Shown in pieces: positions 46,001 through 52,922 of a DNA stretch of 64,000 nucleotides. A program made the translations under genes and the position numbers. The DNA comes from Lachnospiraceae bacterium (GTDB lineage: Bacteria > Bacillota > Clostridia > Lachnospirales > Lachnospiraceae). The notes under the pieces were generated by a model that was not told where the DNA came from, did not search any database, and worked only from the letters and a program-made list of their open reading frames with translations. The stretch spans positions 1-64,000 of the forward strand of contig JAJQDE010000053.1 in assembly GCA_021202335.1 (NCBI GenBank), in the 5' to 3' direction. The first letter of the stretch is position 1, and each line of letters begins with the position of its first letter.

Positions 46001-47781
46001 TCAAGGCTGCTTGTGTAAACACGGCTGCGGACCTCTATATCCGCCGTCATTTTAGCGCTGCCGACCGTAATCGTAATCGTCGCCGTGCCCTCCGCCACTG
46101 CCGTAACCACAGCCTTATCCTCATCGTCCGTCGAAACCTCTATTGTCGCAACAGCCGTGTCGTCAATTGCAAATTTAGGCGTTTCGTCATTGTCCGTGAC
46201 AGTCACCGTCGCCGTATTTCTCGTTTCGTCATTATAATACAGAACATCGCTTGTTATGCTGTATGTCCATAAATTCGACACGGAGCTTTTCACGCTGACC
46301 GCGTCCGCAAAGGTGTACAGAGTCCCGTCCTTTAAATAGATGTTGAAATCATAAATTCCTGTCGGAACCTCATAAATAACGCTCTTCATCGCAAACGAGG
46401 TATAGTACATATACAAATCCGTCACATACAGACCCGCATTTCCCTCAATATCTCTGTATCGGTAATCCTTTGTTTCCACCGCGGTCGTAAAGGACACGTT
46501 CGAGTAGTCGTATTCCTTGCCTGAATCGTCTGTCAGCGTTACGTAATCGACCGTATTCGAGGGATTATATGTATAATACAGACCTACCACGTTATTAACG
46601 GAATTTGTGCTGAAGCTGTAGCTGTCTGCGGCAAGGTAGCTGTCCTGCTCCTCCACCGTAAATGTCTTTACGGTTTCGCCCAGCACCTGCCCGTCCTGCT
46701 CAAGCTTGATCGCGAGGGTATGGTCGCCCGCCTCCAAGCCGCTGTCCGCTATCCAATATATATTTTCATAGGTCTTGCCGTCTATCGCCTTATGCTCAAA
46801 ATCATTCGACGCATCCGTGCCGTCAAGCGTAAAGGCTATATCATATTCAAGCCCGGACTTGTAACCGCCGATCATGATTATGACGGGAACCGTGTCCTTC
46901 CCTAATGTGTTATCCCAATATATATAGAAGGTACTCTCCATGGACGTCTTAAAGCCGTCCGTCCGCTGTGAAAACAGGGTATCGTCAGACAGGGCAATGC
47001 CCGAACCGCTCGGCACGTTGCTGTCCACAAGGCTTTTAAGAAGGCTCTCGGTCAAAAGATTTTCCTTTATGGAAAGCTCCTCCAGCTTTGAGTTCTGATA
47101 GAAATTAGGAATTGCGGAGATTTCGTTGCCGTCAAGATTAATGGATTTCAATTCCGTCAGCAGGCTCCAATCGACGACATCCCTGACATCGGATATTTCA
47201 TTGTAAGATAAATCTATGCTGACAAGTCCGGTCAGATAATTCATTCCTTCAATGCTTTTGATTGCGTCATCATCGTAGCTGTCCCTTGAACAGTCCAACT
47301 GCGTAAGCGCCGCAAGCTCATCCTCCGTAACGGTATCATTGTCCTCTTTTTCCAATGCAGTCAGAACCTGACTTCTGAACACCTCATCCGGGAAAAGGCT
47401 CTCCATGTCAACGCCCGTGTCGGTTTCCTCCTCCGTCCCGGTTTCCTGCACGTCAGACTCCTCCGCATCGGTTTCGGTTTCCGTCTGTGTCTGCGTTTCC
47501 TCCGGCTCCGTTTCCGAGCTTTCCGTTTCTGCGCTTTCCGTGGAATCCGCAGTCTCCGACTCCGTTTCCTGCTCCGTGCTTTCCAAAATATCCGCAGTTT
47601 CCGGTTCCTCCGTCTGCGTTTCCGAGCTTTCCAGTTCTGCGCTTTCCGTCTGTATTTCCTCATCCGTTTCCGCCGTCTGCACATCCTCTGCGGCATACGC
47701 GCTCATCGGCATATTTTGAAACAGCATGGCGGCACACAGGACACCCGCCATAAGCTTTTTTCGTAATTTCAATGCTGTCAT
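43009..47781 (-). CDS. Giant secreted LRR and BIG2-domain protein
   Basis: A 1,590-residue protein. Signal peptide (KLMAGVLCAAMLFQNMPMSA-YA), a Glu/Thr/Ser-rich low-complexity stalk (residues 32-125), an internalin-type LRR block (LTQLDCSRD, LTGLVSIDLSYNEISD), then many Ig-like beta domains, several of BIG2 type (TATVTVTDNDETPKFAIDDT, SLEISPNELTIEGYKKTTSV). No sorting signal or C-terminal helix is seen, so it is secreted or held by another protein. GGAGGG lies seven bases before the ATG. It has its own promoter and terminator. Confidence 0.88.
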   Translation of the reverse strand: MTALKLRKKLMAGVLCAAMLFQNMPMSAYAAEDVQTAETDEEIQTESAELESSETQTEEPETADILESTEQETESETADSTESAETESSETEPEETQTQTETETDAEESDVQETGTEEETDTGVDMESLFPDEVFRSQVLTALEKEDNDTVTEDELAALTQLDCSRDSYDDDAIKSIEGMNYLTGLVSIDLSYNEISDVRDVVDWSLLTELKSINLDGNEISAIPNFYQNSKLEELSIKENLLTESLLKSLVDSNVPSGSGIALSDDTLFSQRTDGFKTSMESTFYIYWDNTLGKDTVPVIIMIGGYKSGLEYDIAFTLDGTDASNDFEHKAIDGKTYENIYWIADSGLEAGDHTLAIKLEQDGQVLGETVKTFTVEEQDSYLAADSYSFSTNSVNNVVGLYYTYNPSNTVDYVTLTDDSGKEYDYSNVSFTTAVETKDYRYRDIEGNAGLYVTDLYMYYTSFAMKSVIYEVPTGIYDFNIYLKDGTLYTFADAVSVKSSVSNLWTYSITSDVLYYNDETRNTATVTVTDNDETPKFAIDDTAVATIEVSTDDEDKAVVTAVAEGTATITITVGSAKMTADIEVRSRVYTSSLEISPNELTIEGYKKTTSVEVTVLPHEDGNDALEIREEFTAGSSDESVFTVGSITETDTGINIAITSVSAGEATLTVVGNDSGVYASCKVTVKEGSFSDTEKETLRKKVGTIYCLTNVDGTRLGDMELPNGWEWVSPDMELSVLSDAPATVQRYSAKYSQDGYVSFTTPIPVAVTQITGISLSGPEQITAGHEGEYSVSIAYDGYYVESNDAFVEKINGAISVEWSISSALTVSETTDRSITVTAADVDVVTNGDVTVSVTVGDEVYADEYYMLVVTEHITQIQITPATASQYPVSYVYDYDTYGDVVYVDEANVTDQSYRIKFKVAASTEDNEVDVTKGTFIWTINDSELGKIQEAADGTIHLYIYGSGTIVLRATADDIGANYAEIVVEVRDCSPILEADTIVVNKYATQGAKLPIYSVEGNEITGISVENSNFNAVKSSGEWYVTINDKNLYTDNTTVATQLTVKTQRGGRGNALTYDVNLVVDVSKPAVKLTQTVSPNLFYADTTAQYSVSTDYDITNITQSNARETGFNLSSWDSGTGTLTFTADGLSSSTLSEFKNKKSDYCTVSLLIEYDGYESQTQTIQVSSKNKKPSYKIQEIAVASTGAEITTYMIDTSTKKETALDETASVSSLTDGVTAQRNDKGRILLTYSGEKSKSYKLSVSDSNWTQSLTLSGKISVVKKLTTLLDAKKITLNMAHNIDDNGSVAVGVSIKNSTIDVEALTYTAANTKTQALLDSGYLKAEVSQAGNTLYLGLAGDKPAGVKAGSYKFNVSASISGIEIKAASLTVTLADASKLPKVTLSGKGSINLINRSATSVIYTPKLSNMTANLSNVETTGDNAGIFTAELNDDGKIEVTAVEGAVMSTASYTLRMLLSYDNNTTVSASVKVKPVNKTPKLAAGKTSGTIYKAADNSLSWKIYNRGGFGEISDISLADTDANKYFELTWSDGNNLTLELADATRRTLAAGKYTVTYQVKFTDMAYNAKPVTMKMTVTVK

Positions 47782-47846
47782 ATCACAGCCCTCCCCCGAT
47801 TTATTTATCTTCCGATTGTACGATTATCTGCGGCTCATTATTGTTT

Positions 47847-47875
47847 ATTATATAATATATTTCGGCGACATTCAA
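47847..47875 (-). promoter_or_regulatory. Promoter of the BIG2/LRR gene
   Basis: On the minus strand TTGAAT (47875-47870), 17 bases, perfect TATAAT (47852-47847), about 66 bases before the ATG. Confidence 0.75.
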
Positions 47876-47896
47876 TGAAATTTCAAGGTGTACATA

Positions 47897-47964
47897 AAAA
47901 TAAATTTCTAAATAAATTTCAAAATAAATTCCAAAATAAATTTCAAAATAAACTTCAAAATAAA
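47897..47964. repeat. 12-bp AT-rich tandem repeat
   Basis: Five full copies and a partial one of AAAATAAATTTC, with one or two base changes per copy, upstream of the BIG2 promoter. An AT-rich array here could act as an UP-element, or as a bending or variable spacer. Together with the promoter, terminator and 14-bp array it fills the 305-base gap between the two surface genes. Confidence 0.8.
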
Positions 47965-47965
47965 A

Positions 47966-47999
47966 CGGGCAGGGTACGCATATAAACATACTCTGCCCG
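47966..47999 (-). terminator. Intrinsic terminator of the BspA-type gene
   Basis: CGGGCAGAGTA pairs with TACCCTGCCCG (one wobble) around a 12-base loop and is followed by TTTTATTTT on the minus strand. Confidence 0.75.
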
Positions 48000-48023
48000 C
48001 ATTATTTTTCACTCTTATTTTTT

Positions 48024-48107
48024 GCCTAAGCAATGTTGCTTATGCAATTTTGCTTATGCAATTTTGCTTTAGCTATTTTGCTTTAGCTATTTTGCCTTAG
48101 CTATTTT
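48024..48107. repeat. 14-bp tandem repeat running through the stop codon of the BspA-type gene
   Basis: Six adjoining 14-base units in three variants (plus strand GCTTTAGCTATTTT, GCTTATGCAATTTT and a diverged first unit). The right-hand units encode the final Lys-Ile-Ala-Lys-Ala-Lys and the stop; the rest are untranslated. Confidence 0.85.
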
Positions 48108-51100
48108 GAACTTAAGCTTTTTCACGCCCGTATAGCCGCTGCCGTCCTTTGCCACGATATAGGCTGTCGCCGTTCCCACGTTTGTGTTGTTTGAGTATAC
48201 AATCTCAAAATCCGTGTCAAGCTTCAAATCTTCTATATCCGTCTTTACCTTATATCGGCTTGTCTTAAAGTCTGACTGCGAAAGCGTAATTTCCTCGCCC
48301 GTATAGGTCTTTTTTGTGCTGTTAAGCTTAAACGTCGCCTTTGCGAGGTTTTTGCCGACCGTCACCTTAAACGCGGCAGTTTCCGAGGTTGCAAGATTCT
48401 TTATGTCCTTCGTCTTTGCCGTTACGTAAATTACGTCGCCCGTTTTTATCGTGTCCTTGCTTCCATAGGTTATCTCACTCGTGCACGCCGCATCCTCATA
48501 GAACGCCAGCGTATACTGCGATGTCTTAAGCTCGCTGTTTGTCGCCGTGTCAAGCACTGTCGCCTTGATTTTGCTGCCCTTTAATCCGTCATAGGCAGTT
48601 ACCGCGATAATTTCCGCGTCGCTTGCCAAATTCAAGGACGTAATGGCAAATGTCGTGCTGTACGTGCCCTTGTAATTGCCCTTTCCGGTAATCGTTACCT
48701 TTCCGTTTCCTACCTTCTTGTTTGCCGAATATTTTACGGTATAGTCCGTGTTTGCAGTCATTTTGACATTCCCATCATTATCTGTATAATAGACGCTTAA
48801 ATCCTTGAGCGTCGCGCCGCCCGCCGAATACGTGCTTGTAAGCGTTGCCGAACCGTTCTGCGTCAGGGAGAGCATACCCTTAACATTCGCCGCGTTAATC
48901 TTGAAGCTGACCGTTATAGTATTGCCGTCGTCGTCCGTAAATGCTGCCGAAGCCGTTCCCACATCAGTATTATCCGCAAATTCCACGGTTGCGGGAAGCT
49001 GACTTGTGCCCGACCAATACTCTCCGTCCTCATATGAATATGTCGTCGCCTTTCCGCCCTTCGGCGTAAATGTAATGATTGAAGGGATTACCTTGCCGCC
49101 AAAATTGTAGGTCTGCGCGGCAATCTTAATCTTTGCGCCCACAATCGTAACCGCCTCTGGAGCTTCTCCCAGGCTTACAAAAGTATAACCGTAGGTTTCC
49201 GCGAAGGTTTCCGCCGCGCTTCCCGTATAGCCGTAAATCACTAAGCCAACCGTACCGCTAAAGGCATCTTTATTTATGCTTGTCACGCTGTTTGGAATTT
49301 TAATCTTTTCCAAGCTTGTGCAGTTTCCAAACGCATTTGTATCAATGCTCTTTACCCTGCTTACCTCATTTTTTGTTCCAAATACAACCTCCGTAAGACC
49401 CGTCATGCCATAGCAGCTATATTGCGGCACTGTCGTCATTCCGTAGGGGAAGGTTACCTTCTTTACGCCCGTGCAGCCGACAAACGGCGCAAATCGAGGA
49501 GCGGACAGCTTTATAGTTGTCAGCTTTACAGGGAAACGGATTTCTTCCAGACTCGTACAGTCCTGGAACGCACATATTCCTATGCTCGTCACACCGTCCG
49601 GCATTTCAATTGACGTTAATTTGGTGCAGCCGTAAAACGCGTACTCGCCTATGCTTGTTATCAGGCTTTCGTCTTCGTCCGATTCATCTTCAAAAACAAC
49701 CTCTTTCAAAAGCGTCAATTCGCTGCATACGTATGCCGGCACGCTTGTCATTCCATAGCCGAACGTCACCTTTTTAAGGCTTGTGCAGCTTGTGATTGCA
49801 TAGTTGTCTATGCTTGTCACTCCTCCGGGGAAACGGATTTCCTCCAGGCTCGTGCAATTGCCAAACGCGCTTACGCCTATGCTTTCAATCTTGCTTTCCT
49901 CACCATCCGTGCTCTTCTCAAACACTACCTCAGTCAGCCCCGTCATGCCATAGCAGCTATATTGCGGCGCTGTCGTCATTCCGTATGAGAATGTCGCCTT
50001 TGTTATGCCCGTACAACCGACAAACGGCGCATCTGAAGGTTTTGATATTTTTATAGTTGTCAGCTTTACGGGGAAACGGATTTCCTTCAAGCCCGTACAG
50101 TTTTGGAACGCGCTTTCCCCTATGCTTGCCACGCCGTCCGGCATATCAATCGACGCCAATTTGGTGCAGCCTGAAAACGCTGACACACCTATGCTTGTTA
50201 TTTTGCTCTCGGTTCCGTCCGAACCGGCTTCAAACACAACCGCAGTCAAAAGTGTCAATCCGCTGCATACTCCCTCCGGCACGCTTGTCATTCCATAACC
50301 GAACGTCACCGTCTGCAGGCTTGTGCAGCCCGTGATTGCGGAGCTGTCTATGCTTGTCACGTTTCCCGGGAAACGGATTTCTTTAAGGCTCGTACATTCC
50401 TCAAACGCCTTTGCTCCTATACTGACAACATTGCTTTCCTCACCGTCCGCGCTCTTCTCAAACACCACATCAGTCAGCCCCGTCATGCCATAGCACAAAC
50501 GCTCTGGCACTTCCGTCATTCCGTATGAGAACGTTACCTTGGTTATGCCCGTACAGCCGGAAAATGGCGCCCGCTTATCATAAATCGTTGTGCTCGTAAG
50601 CTTTGCGGGGAAACGGATTTCCTTCAGGCTCGTACAGTTTTGGAACGCGTATTCTCCAAAGCTTGCCACACTGTCCGGTATATCAATCGACGCCAAGCTG
50701 GTGCAGCCGTAAAATGTTGAATCCTCAATGCTTGTGATATTAAGCTCTGACAGTCCGTCAACCTCGCTTAAATTCGTGCATTCGGAAAATTCGCTGCTGC
50801 CGATGCTTGTAATTGTTGACGGCAATGTGACTTTCGTTATAGATGTATTGTACTCAAACGCACTGTCTGCAATTGCGGTAACGGTATAATCGCCCACTGT
50901 AAGCGTTACCTCGCTGTCGCTTCCCGTATACCCGGTAATCGTGGCATACTCGCCTGCCAAGGTATAGGTCAGGCCGTTATCAGCGGTGTATTCCGTTGAA
51001 GCCAAAAGCTCGGCAATCTGCGCGTTAGTTTCCTCTTCTTCAGTCGCGGTCGCTTCCGCGATTGTTTCCTCCTCGGTCGTAATTTCTTCCTCAGTCGCGG

Positions 51101-51493
51101 TCGCTTCCGCGATTGTTTCCTCCTCGGTCGCGATTTCCTCGTCAGCCGATTCTCTCTCGGTTGTTTCCTCTGCTGTCGCTGATTCGCCCGCGACTGCTTC
51201 CTCTAAGGCTTCGTCTGTCTGCGCACTCTCTTCCTCTTCCTGCGCTTCGACGCCCGTTTCGCTTTCAGCGTCGCTTGAGGCTTCCTCGGCTGTTTCCTCG
51301 TCAGCTTCCGCAGTTTCTTCGCTTGCCTGCGTAAGCTCCTCTGCGGCTGTTTCCTCGATAACGGTTTCCTCTGCGACAGTTATCTCAGCTGCGGCTGCAC
51401 CTGTACCCCCCCCCTTAGAACAAGTGTTCCTGTCAAGAGGACTGCCAAGGTTTTCTTAAACATTGCGTTAATAAATTTCGGTAATTTGTTCAT
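48087..51493 (-). CDS. Secreted BspA-type LRR protein, out of frame at a G9 tract in its signal-peptide region
   Basis: ATG at 51493 has GGAGG before it and starts a signal peptide (MFKKTLAVLLTGTLVL). A run of nine G at 51414-51406 shifts the frame, giving a stop after 37 codons. With ten G (or seven) the frame continues to 48087, giving about 1,135 residues: signal peptide, Glu/Thr/Ala-rich stalk of about 135 residues, about 25 LRR_5 repeats containing three near-copies of a 540-base supra-repeat, then two or three beta domains. No wall anchor. The body alone could start at TTG near 51005, but would lack export. Read as phase-off, a fresh pseudogene, or a sequencing error. Confidence 0.8.
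51406..51414 (-). repeat. Poly-G tract (G9 on coding strand) causing the frameshift in the BspA-type gene
   Basis: Nine C on the plus strand. Codons before it read Leu-Val-Leu-Arg-Gly-Gly; the continuing open frame after it needs ten or seven G. With ten G the tract encodes Leu-Arg-Gly-Gly-Gly, exactly as at the G10 tract at 1085-1094. Confidence 0.88.
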
Positions 51494-51564
51494 TTTTCCT
51501 CCATTTCCAAGCGTTTTCGCTTTCCATCTTACTCTCAATACATGAAGCCATGCACCTATTAGGT

Positions 51565-51593
51565 ATTATTTCATAACATTTTACATATTGCAA
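51565..51593 (-). promoter_or_regulatory. Probable promoter of the BspA-type gene
   Basis: On the minus strand TTGCAA (51593-51588), 17 bases, AATAAT (51570-51565), about 72 bases before the ATG. A small hairpin AAGCG-AAAA-CGCTT lies in the leader just before the ribosome site. Confidence 0.5.
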
Positions 51594-51695
51594 GGAAATT
51601 TGTTAAATATTGCTTATTTCACTTATTTTAATGCCGCCGCAACCGTGTCCTGCATTGTGCCGCCATCATCAGGGTCAAATATGCTAATCACTGTC

Positions 51696-51722
51696 ACACT
51701 TTTTATCCTCAGACATATAGTA
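51696..51722 (+). promoter_or_regulatory. Sporulation (sigma-K-like) promoter candidate
   Basis: AC at 51696, 16 bases, then CATATAGTA (51714-51722), matching the mother-cell sigma-K pattern AC-N16/17-CATAnnnTA. It lies about 30 bases before the Cys-rich gene. No sigma-A promoter is evident there. Confidence 0.45.
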
Positions 51723-51752
51723 TAGAAAAACACTTCTTCGGAGGTACTTAAC

Positions 51753-51986
51753 ATGAGCGAACTTTCAGCAAGCAACTGCGGCTGCAATCAAACGTCAAAT
51801 TTTTCGGATTGCGGCGGTAACGGCTGCGGGGCATGGATTTGGATTTTAATCCTTCTCTGCTGCTGCGGTAACGGCAATGGCATCGGAAGCGGCTTAGGCG
51901 GCGGCGAAAACGGCTGCGGAAGCTGGATTTGGATTTTAATTCTCCTTTGCTGCTGCTGTGGTAATGGCAACGGCTTCGGCTGCTAA
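51753..51986 (+). CDS. Small Gly/Cys-rich tandem-repeat protein (chorion-like high-cysteine type)
   Basis: A 77-residue protein made of two near-identical units: NGCGAWIWILILLCCCGNGN and NGCGSWIWILILLCCCCGNG. Each has a short hydrophobic Trp-Ile-Leu segment followed by three or four Cys and Gly/Asn. I know similar short Firmicutes proteins only under names such as high-cysteine chorion-class or YjcZ-like spore proteins; function is not established. GGAGGT lies seven bases before the ATG, and a terminator follows. With the sigma-K-like promoter, a spore-coat role is plausible but unproven. Confidence 0.8.
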   Translation: MSELSASNCGCNQTSNFSDCGGNGCGAWIWILILLCCCGNGNGIGSGLGGGENGCGSWIWILILLCCCCGNGNGFGC

Positions 51987-52007
51987 AAGCTTCCGTCCTT
52001 TGTCTGC

Positions 52008-52043
52008 GGAGGGCTCGGTCTGTGCGCACGGGCCCTCCTTTTT
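52008..52043 (+). terminator. Intrinsic terminator of the Cys-rich gene
   Basis: GGAGGGCTCG pairs with CGGGCCCTCC (one wobble) around an 11-base loop, followed by five T. Confidence 0.85.
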
Positions 52044-52052
52044 CGCCGAGGT

Positions 52053-52080
52053 ATATACTTCACCCTGTTATCATATATTA
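52053..52080 (+). promoter_or_regulatory. Sporulation-like (sigma-E/K) promoter candidate
   Basis: ATA at 52053-52055, 16 bases, then CATATATTA at 52072-52080, resembling mother-cell promoters (ATA-N16-CATAnnnT). It is placed about 45 bases before the start of the next gene. Confidence 0.4.
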
Positions 52081-52126
52081 TCCCAAACACCCGATTTGCA
52101 ATGAAAAGCTCGGAGGATTAAGCGCC

Positions 52127-52609
52127 ATGGACGACAATGATTATGTGCTGGCATTTGACCATTTTTATACCAACAATCACATTCAAATCCTTAAATCACT
52201 CCTCCCATTTATGGAAGGGGAGCGTTTGGGAATGCTTCCCGCACTGATTAAATATATGGAGCTTAAATACACGCTCGCACTCATCAAAAAAGGGACCAAA
52301 CCCGTAAACGGCAGCATAATAGGCGCATGCAGCAATGAACAAGACGGCATGGGCGCCGGCGGCATCGGAGATAATATGGAACGGATTTACAATGCGGTAC
52401 ACCGCTATCTTGCCCCTAATGAAGAAAAAATGTTTTCACAGCTTTTATCCGCAATGCAGACCATGAAAAACATGCGTGAAATGCAGCAAATGATGGAAAT
52501 GCTGCAAGGCCTCAATCCCGATGCTGACGCCGGCGGCGATATCCCCGGCGGTCTTGATCTGACCGAGCTTATGAAGCTGTTTGGCAATGACCGGAATGAC
52601 TTGAAATAA
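52127..52609 (+). CDS. Protein of unknown function
   Basis: I do not recognise this 160-residue protein. ATG at 52127 is chosen for the CGGAGGA seven bases upstream. It has no signal peptide. The N-terminal half is helical (FYTNNHIQILKSLLPFMEGE), and the C-terminal part is Met-rich and amphipathic (MQTMKNMREMQQMMEMLQGL) followed by a Gly/Asp loop and LTELMKLFGN. It is followed after 19 bases by another small gene with a similar helical character; both lie behind a sporulation-like promoter. Confidence 0.75.
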   Translation: MDDNDYVLAFDHFYTNNHIQILKSLLPFMEGERLGMLPALIKYMELKYTLALIKKGTKPVNGSIIGACSNEQDGMGAGGIGDNMERIYNAVHRYLAPNEEKMFSQLLSAMQTMKNMREMQQMMEMLQGLNPDADAGGDIPGGLDLTELMKLFGNDRNDLK

Positions 52610-52628
52610 AATAAAGGAGCGTTTATTT

Positions 52629-52922
52629 ATGGAAAAGCCTGAAAATAACAGAGCGTGGCTTAACGACCCTGCCCTCAAAGACATCGACGGCGCAAAGCTT
52701 GCTTTCCTCGAAAAGCTTTTTGTGCAGGGTGCTTCTATGGATATGACAAAGCAAAAGGAAATGCTGTCTTTTCTGCTTTCTCTTTCTCAGATAAGCCGTG
52801 AAAACAACATTTCCTTCGATAAAAATGAGATTGCTTTAATATATTCGGTGCTTCAAAGATATTCCGACAAGTCGGACATTGCTAAGATGGAAAAGCTTTT
52901 TTCTTTTTTCCGTTTCCGGTAA
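52629..52922 (+). CDS. Small protein of unknown function
   Basis: A 97-residue, mainly helical protein without signal peptide or membrane helix; not recognised. AAAGGAG precedes the ATG. Its last 41 bases overlap the end of the convergent InlB-repeat gene, so the tail KLFSFFRFR is the antisense of that gene's basic anchor tail. Likely co-transcribed with the 160-residue protein. Confidence 0.7.
   Translation: MEKPENNRAWLNDPALKDIDGAKLAFLEKLFVQGASMDMTKQKEMLSFLLSLSQISRENNISFDKNEIALIYSVLQRYSDKSDIAKMEKLFSFFRFR

Noticed and set aside
48024..48107. CRISPR array
   Set aside because: Units are 14 bases with no spacers and no cas genes nearby; it is a plain tandem repeat.
50986..51459. Plus-strand open frame of 157 codons, Ser/Ala/Val-rich
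   Set aside because: It is the antisense of the Glu/Thr-rich stalk of the BspA-type gene and lacks a ribosome site.
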